DNA from: JBOHUX01 sp050734915
GTDB taxonomy: Bacteria; Chloroflexota; Dormibacteria; Dormibacterales; Dormibacteraceae
Assembly (NCBI GenBank): GCA_050734915.1
Contig: JBOHUX010000128.1
Coordinates: 1-6,651, forward strand
Direction of reading: 5' to 3'
DNA: 6,651 bases
The notes beneath the pieces were generated by a model. The model did not search any database, was not told the origin of the DNA, and saw only the letters and a program-made list of their open reading frames with translations. Both the position numbers and the translations under genes were made by a program. This document shows, piece by piece, positions 1 to 5,060 of the stretch. Position 1 is the stretch's first letter; each line of letters starts with the position of its first letter.

Positions 1-399
1 GTCCGGACGCACGACGCCGGCGACAGGTGGGAGCGGATCGAGAACGGGCTGCCCTCCGGCTTCGGATTCCCGATCGTGATGCTCCCCGGCCAGCCGAGGA
101 CGCTGTTCGTGGTGCCGCAGGAGGAGAGCTACTCGCGGACCTTCCCGGCCGGCGACTTCGGCGTCTACCGGACGCGCGATGGCGGCGACCGCTGGGAGCG
201 CATGCATCGCGGGCTCGAGGGGCCCAACTGGGGCGGCGTGCTGCGCAATTCGATGATCGTTGACCGCGAGGATCCGCCCGCCGTCTACGTCGGCACCTCG
301 CTGGGCGACGTCCACTGCAGCCTGGATGAGGGGCAGAGCTGGCAGAAGGTGCCCGGGCGCTTCCCCCGGGTGGAGTCACTGGCGGCCTTCCGCATCTGA
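1..399 (+). CDS. BNR/Asp-box repeat beta-propeller protein, C-terminal part
   Basis: The reading frame is open from the first base, so the N-terminus lies outside the window; 132 residues are visible. Three Asp boxes (S/T-x-D-x-G-x-x-W) are seen: T3-H-D5-A-G7-D-R-W10, T58-R-D60-G-G62-D-R-W65 and S107-L-D109-E-G111-Q-S-W114. They are about 50 residues apart, as expected for successive propeller blades. Each is followed by a short strand, and the last blade is preceded by VYVGTSLGDV. Full members of this WD40/YVTN/BNR-like family, often labelled exo-alpha-sialidase or glycosyl hydrolase, are about 330-380 residues, so about one third is present. The Asp box is a fold marker and does not establish sialidase activity; the role is unknown. 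The gene ends one base before a MoaD/ThiS-like gene, a neighbour pairing I recall from actinobacterial genomes, which suggests one transcript. Confidence 0.85.
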   Translation, partial: VRTHDAGDRWERIENGLPSGFGFPIVMLPGQPRTLFVVPQEESYSRTFPAGDFGVYRTRDGGDRWERMHRGLEGPNWGGVLRNSMIVDREDPPAVYVGTSLGDVHCSLDEGQSWQKVPGRFPRVESLAAFRI

Positions 400-400
400 G

Positions 401-724
401 ATGGCGACGCTTCGGCTGCCTGTCACGCTGGCGCCCTACTGCGGCGGCATGCGCAGCCTCACGGTCTCCGGAGCCACCGTCCGCGAGGCGCTCGACTCGC
501 TCGGAGCCGAGTCCGTGGTCCGCGTCCACCTGCTCACCGAGTCGGGAAGGCTGCGCCAGCACCTCCACATCTTCCTGGGGGAGGTGGACGTGCGCGACGA
601 GCTGGACACGCCGCTGGGTGCGGGCGACGAGCTCTACGTCCTCCAGGCAATGAGCGGAGGCCGTGGGGTGGGGAGCGGTTCCCCGCACCGCCGGCAGCCC
701 CTCGCCGGCCCGGGCCCGATCTAG
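401..724 (+). CDS. MoaD/ThiS-family ubiquitin-like sulfur-carrier protein with C-terminal tail
   Basis: This is a 107-residue protein of the beta-grasp (ubiquitin-like) MoaD/ThiS type. Family features are an N-terminal strand (MATLRLPVTLAPY), the helix TVREALDSLG at 27-36, a strand HIFLGEVDV near 56-64, and the closing segment PLGAGDELYVLQAMSGG at 71-87. In this family the C-terminal Gly-Gly is adenylated and thiocarboxylated to carry sulfur for molybdopterin, thiamine or cysteine synthesis. Here the Gly-Gly (G86-G87) is not terminal: 20 further residues rich in G, R, P and S follow, so the protein would need trimming to act as a sulfur donor, or it does another job. The ATG sits one base after the stop of the BNR gene, and no clear Shine-Dalgarno is seen, which points to coupled translation. 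A longer in-frame start would overlap the propeller gene and is not needed for the fold. No MoeB/ThiF or JAMM gene is in the window. Confidence 0.8.
   Translation: MATLRLPVTLAPYCGGMRSLTVSGATVREALDSLGAESVVRVHLLTESGRLRQHLHIFLGEVDVRDELDTPLGAGDELYVLQAMSGGRGVGSGSPHRRQPLAGPGPI
668..686 (+). terminator. GC-rich hairpin just after the Gly-Gly codons
   Basis: GTGGGGA (668-674) and TCCCCGC (680-686) form a 7-bp stem, including one G-U pair, around a 5-base loop. It begins 7 bases after the second Gly codon of the MoaD/ThiS-like gene, inside the tail coding region. It has no T-tract. It could be the old 3' UTR terminator of a gene that once stopped at Gly-Gly, or chance in GC-rich DNA. Confidence 0.2.
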
Positions 725-762
725 CCTAGCTCAGCCGCGAGATCACGGGTCTCAAGGCAGCC

Positions 763-939
763 TCAGGCGGCCTCGGGCGCGGGCGGTCCAGGGGTCCGCG
801 GGTCAGGGAGGCGCAGCAGGCGCCCGCCTCTGCTCCGACGCAGCTGGATGACGCCTTGGGGCGGCCTCGCCTGCCTCCGAAGGCGTTCCGTGAGATCGAT
901 CACCTGCGCCGGCGCCTGATCGCGTTCAGAGTCTGCCAT
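763..939 (-). CDS. possible small hypothetical protein, 58 aa
   Basis: The ATG at 939-937 opens a 58-residue frame beginning MADSERDQAPAQVIDLTERL and ending at TGA 765-763. The N-terminal half is charged and helix-like (VIDLTERLRRQA). The rest is basic and proline-rich (LRRSRGGRLLRLP, then PRTPGPPAPEAA). I recognise no domain, signal peptide or membrane segment. No Shine-Dalgarno or clear promoter is seen. It lies downstream of, and on the same strand as, the GNAT gene (137 bases away), and converges with the MoaD/ThiS-like gene. The amphipathic start looks like real protein, but in GC-rich DNA a frame this short can be chance. If it is not a gene, 725-1075 is a 351-base non-coding stretch with only GC-rich short repeats. 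Confidence 0.3.
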   Translation of the reverse strand: MADSERDQAPAQVIDLTERLRRQARPPQGVIQLRRSRGGRLLRLPDPRTPGPPAPEAA

Positions 940-1075
940 GGCGACAGCGTGCCGGACGGAGGTGAAGGGGACATGAACGGGGTCAGGGGCGGCGCTGGGC
1001 GCGGCCACGCGCGGCGTGAGCGCGCCGGACCGGCGAAACCGGACCGGGCTCAGCGTTCCGCGCCGCGGTGCCGGA

Positions 1076-1609
1076 TCAGTGGTCCGCTCGCACTTCGAAG
1101 ATCGTCTCCAGGCCGTCCTCGTCATCCCACTGTTCGCCCACCTCGATGAATCCGTACTGCAACACCAGCAGGCGGGAGGCGTGGTTGTCGGGACGGATGG
1201 TCGCGCGAACCGTGCGCACCTCCGGCTCACGCTGGGCGCGCTCGAGCAGTGCCACGAGTGCCGCGCGGGCGTAACCCCGCCGACGATGGGGGGGATCGAC
1301 GGCATAGCCCACCTCCACCATCCCGGCCGGATCCGGGGGCCCGTGGTACCCGGCCCGCCCGACGGCCATCCACCGATCGGCGTCGACGATGGCGCGGGTG
1401 ATCCATCCGGCCGTGGCGGGATCGGCCTCGATCTGCTTGCTCCGCCGTCGCCACGTGCTCCTCGACTCGGGAGCCACGAAGTACGGCGTCAACGTGAACG
1501 TGATGAGTGCGGCCCGGTTCGCCGCGGCGAGATCGCCGGCGGCCAGAGCGTGGATCACCGGGGGCGCCAGCTCGACGAGCTGGATCGTCCTCGTCCCGGA
1601 TCCGGTCAA
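1076..1609 (-). CDS. GNAT-family N-acetyltransferase
   Basis: This is a 177-residue protein of the Gcn5-related N-acetyltransferase fold, which moves an acetyl group from acetyl-CoA to an amine; the substrate cannot be told. From the chosen start it has a first strand TIQLVEL (8-14), helix region HALAAGDLAAANRAAL (20-35), strand and turn VEVGYAVDP (98-106), and the acetyl-CoA pyrophosphate-binding loop R109-R-R-G112-Y-A114 (the Q/R-x-x-G-x-G/A motif). It ends with the usual C-terminal half, RPDNHASRLLVLQYGFIEVGE (139-159), where N142 and the YGF element are family hallmarks. The start is TTG at 1609-1607, because the family's first strand lies just after it. The GTG at 1558 would delete that strand, and the open frame further upstream looks non-protein. 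No strong ribosome site is seen. It is divergent from the decayed gene to its right. Confidence 0.85.
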   Translation of the reverse strand: MTGSGTRTIQLVELAPPVIHALAAGDLAAANRAALITFTLTPYFVAPESRSTWRRRSKQIEADPATAGWITRAIVDADRWMAVGRAGYHGPPDPAGMVEVGYAVDPPHRRRGYARAALVALLERAQREPEVRTVRATIRPDNHASRLLVLQYGFIEVGEQWDDEDGLETIFEVRADH

Positions 1610-1736
1610 AGCCTGCCCATGTGGGAGCCCCGGAACGACGCGTCGCCCACCGAGAGCCCGTGGAGGATGCTCACGCGACCCGGATTGTCCGCTGGGCCAT
1701 GGCAGTCGGAGCATATCTGCTCCCGCCCCCAGGGCC

Positions 1737-2088
1737 AGCCTCCTCACCATCCCCGCGGACGGGACGGCGGAGCACGAGTTGGTAGGGCCCAACCCCTTCC
1801 CCCGGCACTGGATCGACGACGCCCAAAGACCCCTGGCCAAGAAGACCGGCATCATCGACTTCCAGAGTTGGTCACTGGACTCCGTCCGACGGCACACCCC
1901 TGCGGCGATCAGGACTCGCGCGCGCTGGTGACCGGGGTGGGCTCGCCCTCCAGCCGCGCCCGGCGATCCTGGAGCCGGCCCGCGAGGGAGACCTCTTGAC
2001 CCACGACTCCCAGTACACGGCGGCCGAGCTGCCGGAGCGGGCCGTGTTCGGCCTCTCGGCCGTGCCACGGGTCCGGGCCGGCCGCTGA
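1737..2088 (+). pseudogene. decayed remnant resembling an actinobacterial cyclic-nucleotide-binding-domain protein
   Basis: A protein-like stretch is split across frames. One frame (about 1737-1901) reads LLTIPADGTAEHELVG, NPFPRHW, KKTGIIDFQSW and then HTP. The next (1901-1945) reads CGDQDSRALVTGV. From memory these follow a conserved family segment of the form ADGxAEHxLVGxxPFPRHW, KSGLIDFKxW, HTPWGDEDSPALVTAVE, found ahead of a cNMP-binding domain. The two halves join at a C-run (1897-1900) if one C has been lost: HTP in the first frame is followed directly by the WGDEDS-like part in the other. After about 1945 the match fades, and only 143 bases remain to the stop at 2086-2088, too few for a cNMP domain of over 100 residues. 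The N-terminal half is also missing; the GNAT gene occupies that place on the other strand. I infer a truncated, frameshifted pseudogene. The family name is recalled, not searched. Confidence 0.6.
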
Positions 2089-3725
2089 TGGGAGCCGCCG
2101 ACGCGGTCGTCATCGGGTCGGGCCCGAACGGGCTGGTGGCGGCCTGCCTGCTCGCCCGCGCCGGCTGGTCGGTCACGGTGCTGGAGGCGGCCCAGGTGGC
2201 GGGGGGCGCGGTCAGGACCGAGGAGCTGACCCTGCCCGGCCACCTTCACGACAGCTTCTCGGCCTTCTACGGGATGCTCCACGCCTCGCCGGTGTTCGGC
2301 GAGCTGGGGCTGGACCGCCGCCTGGAGTGGCGCCACTTCGAGGTCCCGGTCGCCGCGGGGGTGAGCCCCCAGGCGGCGGCGGCCTGCCACCGGGACCCGG
2401 AGCGGACCGCCGCCGCGCTGACCGCCATCTCGCCGGGAGACGGGGAGGCGTGGCTCGAGCTCTGGCGCTGGTGGCAAACGGCCGGCCGGCGCGTCCTCCG
2501 ACTGATGCTGGGGCCGCTCCCCCCCTCGCCGCCGGCGGTACTGCGGCTCCTGCGCTCGACCGGCCTGCGCGGGTCCCTGGAGCTGGCCCGGATGCTCATC
2601 GAGCCGGTGGAGGTGCTGTCCCGCAACCACTTCCGCTCGGAGCCGGCGCGGGCCCTGCTGGCGGGTGGGATCAGCCACTCCGACCTCTCGGTGGAGGCGA
2701 CCGGCGGCGTGCCTCTGGCCCTGGTCCTGGCGATGGTCGCCCAGGACGTCGGGATGCCGGTGCCGGCGGGGGGCGCGGGGAAGCTGGCGGAGGCGCTGGT
2801 GGGGGCGGTGGAGGAGGCGGGCGGAACCGTGACCGTGGGGGCGCGGGTGGAACGGGTGCTCATCGCCGGTGGCCGGGCCGCGGGGGTCGAGCTGGCCGGG
2901 GGCGAGCGCGTCGAGGCGCGGCGGGCGGTGCTCGCCGGCACCGGGCCGCTTGTCCTCTTCCGCGACCTCGTCGGCGAGGAGCACGTGCCCCGCGCCTACC
3001 TGGAGGGGCTGCGGCGCTTCCGGCCGGGGAGCGGCATCTTCAAGCTCGACCTGGCGCTCCGTGGCCCGGCGCCCTGGACAGCCGCGGCGCTTCGCGACGC
3101 GGGTGTCGTCCACCTGACCGGGTCGCTGGAGCAGATGGCCCGCTCCTCCTTCGAGGTCCACCGGGGCCTGCTGCCGGGCCGGCCGCTGCTGGTGGTGGGC
3201 CAGCAGAGCCTGGCCGACGCTTCACGCGCACCCTCGGGCGCTCACACGCTCTGGCTGGAGACCCACGTACCGGCCTCGCCTCGCGGCGACGGTGACCGCG
3301 CCGGCGCCCTCGCCGGGGGCTGGGCAGAGGCGAAGGCCCCCTTCCAGGAGCGCGTGTTGGACCTCCTCGAGGGGCACGCGCCCGGGCTCCACGGCCTGAT
3401 CGCGGGCGCCTTTGCGCGCACGCCCGACGAGCTGGAGCGCGAGAACCCCAACCTTGCCGGCGGCGACCTCGGCGGCGGCTCGATGGCGCCCGACCAGCAG
3501 CTCTTCCTCCGCCCCGTCCCGGGCTGGTTCCGGTACGCGACCCCGATCCCGGGCCTCTACCTCTGCTCCGCGTCCACCCACCCCGGGGGCGGCGTTCATG
3601 GCATGGCCGGCCGGAACTGCGCGCGGCGGGTGCTGAGGGACGCCCGCCTGGCGCGGCTGCCCAGGAGCTCGTCCTCGGCAGTGGTCAGGCGGGGGTGGCC
3701 GCCGCGGGGAGGAGCCCATTCCTAG
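2088..3725 (+). CDS. FAD-dependent oxidoreductase, phytoene-desaturase/PYROXD2-like
   Basis: This is a 545-residue flavoprotein of the CrtI-related amine-oxidase superfamily (COG1233 type). The N-terminal Rossmann motif is G10-S-G12-P-N-G15 with the ribose-binding acidic residue E33 in VTVLEA, followed by the FAD-contacting segment VAGGAVRTEELTLPG. The middle has GGISHSDLSVEATGGVP and a second FAD-binding stretch, PAGGAGKLAEALVGAVEEAG. The C-terminal signature is LCSASTHPGGGVHGMAGRNC (about 492-511), typical of the PYROXD2-like branch. Length matches the family (about 500-540), apart from a basic, low-complexity tail of about 27 residues. The reaction and substrate are unknown. No phytoene synthase or other carotenoid gene is nearby, so a carotenoid role is not supported. 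The ATG overlaps an upstream TGA as TGATG and lacks a Shine-Dalgarno, which points to former or present translational coupling with the decayed frame before it. Confidence 0.93.
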   Translation: MGAADAVVIGSGPNGLVAACLLARAGWSVTVLEAAQVAGGAVRTEELTLPGHLHDSFSAFYGMLHASPVFGELGLDRRLEWRHFEVPVAAGVSPQAAAACHRDPERTAAALTAISPGDGEAWLELWRWWQTAGRRVLRLMLGPLPPSPPAVLRLLRSTGLRGSLELARMLIEPVEVLSRNHFRSEPARALLAGGISHSDLSVEATGGVPLALVLAMVAQDVGMPVPAGGAGKLAEALVGAVEEAGGTVTVGARVERVLIAGGRAAGVELAGGERVEARRAVLAGTGPLVLFRDLVGEEHVPRAYLEGLRRFRPGSGIFKLDLALRGPAPWTAAALRDAGVVHLTGSLEQMARSSFEVHRGLLPGRPLLVVGQQSLADASRAPSGAHTLWLETHVPASPRGDGDRAGALAGGWAEAKAPFQERVLDLLEGHAPGLHGLIAGAFARTPDELERENPNLAGGDLGGGSMAPDQQLFLRPVPGWFRYATPIPGLYLCSASTHPGGGVHGMAGRNCARRVLRDARLARLPRSSSSAVVRRGWPPRGGAHS

Positions 3726-3735
3726 CAACCCCGCA

Positions 3736-3761
3736 GATGCTCCATGATGCTATATGATGGT
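3736..3761 (+). promoter_or_regulatory. promoter with three helically phased GATGST repeats (candidate toxin-antitoxin operator)
   Basis: GATGCT at 3736-3741, GATGCT at 3746-3751 and GATGGT at 3756-3761 repeat at exactly 10-bp steps, one helical turn, so all face the same side of the DNA. A consensus-like -10 box, TATGAT (3753-3758), lies within the array, and 7 bases later comes a GTG codon (3766) in frame with the downstream gene. No good -35 box is seen. A repressor bound to the array would cover the -10 box. I infer autoregulation by the winged-helix protein encoded next. Confidence 0.5.
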
Positions 3762-4203
3762 AAGTGTGACCGACCCCAGACGCGCTGTCGCCTCCCTGAT
3801 TGCCGAACGCCCGGATTGGATTCCAGTCCTGGAGGCGGCCATCGCAGTGTCGGACCAAGTCGAACCCAATGGAGGTGAGTTCGCCGGCGCTTGGGTGATC
3901 GACGAGCTGGCGCGACGCGCCGGGCATCGTACCTGGCTGCCGAACCTTCGGGTTCTGGTCAGCTATGGGCTCGTCGAGAAGTCGGGAGAGTCGACTCGTG
4001 GCGGTAGACGGGCTTACTACAGGATGCCAGCGAAGAAGGCTGTGGTCGAGGCGCTGCGCCGCCTCAAGCCTTCGAGAGCGCCCCGCCGGCCGGAACAGCC
4101 GAATCGGTTCCGCCTGATTGGGTCTGGCGACTCGGGCGAGCCGGGATCCGACTGGGCCCGCCGCTCGGGTGACCTGCCTTTCGAGCCCAGCCCTTGGCGC
4201 TGA
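3754..4203 (+). CDS. winged-helix-like protein, putative antitoxin of the PIN toxin
   Basis: This is a 149-residue protein that I do not recognise as any standard VapB (AbrB, CopG/RHH or Phd) antitoxin. Residues about 47-95 look like a winged helix-turn-helix: helix WVIDELARRAGH, a turn, helix NLRVLVSYGLVEKSG, then a basic hairpin STRGGRRAYYRM as the wing. Residues about 110-149 are polar, G/P/R-rich and probably disordered, ending in EPSPWR; such tails often wrap and block a toxin. The start is uncertain: ATG at 3754 or 3757, or GTG at 3766, which sits 7 bases after a TATGAT box and would make a leaderless mRNA and a 145-residue protein starting at MTDPRR. The gene overlaps the PIN gene by 10 bases. 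Base composition is visibly less GC-rich than the flanks, which suggests transfer. The antitoxin role is inferred from position and pairing only. Confidence 0.75.
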   Translation: MMVSVTDPRRAVASLIAERPDWIPVLEAAIAVSDQVEPNGGEFAGAWVIDELARRAGHRTWLPNLRVLVSYGLVEKSGESTRGGRRAYYRMPAKKAVVEALRRLKPSRAPRRPEQPNRFRLIGSGDSGEPGSDWARRSGDLPFEPSPWR

Positions 4204-4607
4204 TCCTCGACACTGGGCCGCTATTTGCGGCAATGGATCGCTCGGACGGCGACCATGACAGCTGCAGGGCGCTCGTCGAAGATGCAAAGGAGCCAATTGT
4301 CATCCCGGCACCGGTCCTCGTTGAGATCGATTGGCTGGCGAGCCGCCTACTGCAGCCGGAGGCCTTTCTCAGCTTGTTGATGGACATCCAGGGAGCACGC
4401 GTCGGGGTCGAGGATCTGCGGTCGGCCGACTACACGCGCGCTCAGGAGTTGGTCGACCGTTATCGCGATCTTCCGCTCGGGTTTGTCGACGCAGCGGTGC
4501 TGTCCATCGTCGAGCGCCTCGGCGAGTCTAAGTTGGCGACGCTAGACCACCGGCACTTTGCGGTCGTCCGGCCGAGGCACCTCCCCACACTGCGGCTGTT
4601 GCCCTGA
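4194..4607 (+). CDS. PIN-domain ribonuclease toxin (VapC-like)
   Basis: This is a 137-residue protein, the normal size for a VapC toxin. The four acidic residues of the PIN active site, which hold Mg2+/Mn2+, are visible: D6 in LILDTGPL, E44 in APVLVEIDW, D99 in LGFVDAAVLSI and D118 in LATLDHRHF. VapC enzymes cut RNA, often tRNA or rRNA loops; the target here is unknown. The start must be TTG at 4194: the first ATG (4233) would remove catalytic D6 and the first strand. It overlaps the stop of the winged-helix gene by 10 bases with no Shine-Dalgarno, so translation is probably coupled, keeping toxin output tied to its partner. All catalytic residues are intact, so the toxin is probably functional. 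A hairpin follows its stop codon, and two tRNA genes lie 180 bases downstream on the other strand. Confidence 0.9.
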   Translation: MALILDTGPLFAAMDRSDGDHDSCRALVEDAKEPIVIPAPVLVEIDWLASRLLQPEAFLSLLMDIQGARVGVEDLRSADYTRAQELVDRYRDLPLGFVDAAVLSIVERLGESKLATLDHRHFAVVRPRHLPTLRLLP

Positions 4608-4643
4608 CCGATCGCAAGCGATCCCGAGGGGCTGGTCGTCAGG
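4603..4643 (+). terminator. nested hairpin at the end of the PIN toxin gene
   Basis: An outer stem CCTGAC (4603-4608) with GTCAGG (4638-4643) encloses an inner perfect inverted repeat, GATCGCAAGCGATC (4610-4623). It begins within the stop codon of the toxin gene. The sequence after it is only mildly pyrimidine-rich, without a real T-tract, so it may be a Rho-independent-like terminator or an mRNA-stabilising fold. The rest of 4644-4781 shows no gene or clear signal. Confidence 0.35.
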
Positions 4644-4781
4644 TTCCTGTACTACTTCTTCCGGGCCACGGCGAAGCAATCTGTAGCCTGGCTGACCGAG
4701 CCTCGAGTCGCGAGCTGAACGCACGACTTCCCCAAGAGGACGAACCCCGGACGTTCGCGTTACGTCAGGAACGGTCGAGCT

Positions 4782-4857
4782 TGGTGGGCCGCGGTGGACT
4801 CGAACCACCTACCTCCGCGTTATCAGCACGGCGCTCTGCCAGTTGAGCTAGCGGCCC
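4782..4857 (-). tRNA. tRNA-Ile (GAT)
   Basis: Read on the minus strand, the acceptor stem GGGCCGC (4857-4851) pairs perfectly with GCGGCCC (4792-4786). The D arm is GCTC/GAGC around AACTGGCA. The anticodon stem CCGTG/CGCGG carries loop CTGATAA, giving anticodon GAT (Ile). The T arm is GGTGG-TTCGAGT-CCACC. Discriminator A is at 4785, and CCA is encoded at 4784-4782. It follows tRNA-Trp by 9 bases, so the two are probably one transcript. No rRNA gene is in the window, although tRNA-Ile(GAT) often sits in rRNA operons. Confidence 0.95.
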
Positions 4858-4866
4858 GGCCCATGG

Positions 4867-4944
4867 TGGCAGGGGCGGAAGGATTCGAACCCTCGGCCCT
4901 CGGTTTTGGAGACCGATGCTCTGACCAGACTGAGCTACGCCCCT
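4867..4944 (-). tRNA. tRNA-Trp (CCA)
   Basis: Read on the minus strand, the acceptor stem AGGGGCG (4944-4938) pairs with CGCCCCT (4877-4871). The D arm is GCTC/GAGC. The anticodon stem TCGGT/ACCGA carries loop CTCCAAA, giving anticodon CCA (Trp). The T arm is GAGGG/CCTTC with loop TTCGAAT. Discriminator G at 4870 is the normal tRNA-Trp identity base, and CCA is encoded at 4869-4867. It is the first gene of a two-tRNA unit with tRNA-Ile. Confidence 0.95.
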
Positions 4945-4958
4945 ACGGACCAGAGCGA

Positions 4959-4964
4959 ATACTA
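4959..4964 (-). promoter_or_regulatory. -10 box of the tRNA-Trp/tRNA-Ile unit
   Basis: The minus strand reads TAGTAT, a good TAnnnT -10 element, 14 bases before the mature 5' end of tRNA-Trp. That leaves room for a short 5' leader for RNase P. Seventeen bases further upstream is only GGATCA, a poor -35. The promoter is divergent from that of the metallophosphoesterase gene. Confidence 0.5.
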
Positions 4965-5009
4965 CCGCGAGCGGTCCCGCCTGATCCCTCTCCCGCCCTC
5001 CCGCGCCGA

Positions 5010-5015
5010 TACCAT
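5010..5015 (+). promoter_or_regulatory. candidate -10 box for the metallophosphoesterase gene
   Basis: TACCAT (TAnnnT) lies 6 bases before an in-frame GTG at 5022, the spacing expected for a leaderless transcript. If used, it would add 13 residues (MGAHLERASRRGP) before the ATG at 5061. A six-base motif in GC-rich DNA can be chance. Confidence 0.3.
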
Positions 5016-5060
5016 CCGAGGGTGGGAGCTCACCTGGAGCGGGCCTCGAGGCGCGGGCCG

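Noticed and set aside
725..762. Bidirectional terminator between the MoaD/ThiS-like gene and the 58-residue frame
   Set aside because: Only a weak 5-bp stem (GAGAT/GTCTC, one G-U pair) with no T-tract on either strand.
1025..1047. CCGGACCGG direct repeat (1025-1033 and 1039-1047)
   Set aside because: Only two 9-base GC-rich copies with no flanking structure; likely chance in high-GC DNA.
1610..2176. Upstream in-frame extension of the GNAT protein to a 366-residue form
   Set aside because: The extra 189 residues are R/P/A/G-rich, match no fold, and overlap the decayed gene and the oxidoreductase start; the GNAT core is complete from TTG 1609.
1872..3161. Long minus-strand open frame (429 residues) opposite the FAD oxidoreductase
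   Set aside because: The translation is R/P/G/H-rich with no domain, and the plus strand carries an unmistakable FAD enzyme; it is an antisense shadow of GC-rich coding DNA.
2088..3725. Carotenoid phytoene desaturase in a pigment cluster
   Set aside because: The motifs fit the wider CrtI-related/PYROXD2-like family, and no phytoene synthase or other carotenoid gene is present, so the specific reaction is not claimed.
4794..5060. N-terminal extension of the phosphoesterase through the tRNA genes
   Set aside because: Its codons are the antisense of tRNA-Ile and tRNA-Trp, and the enzyme core begins just after ATG 5061.
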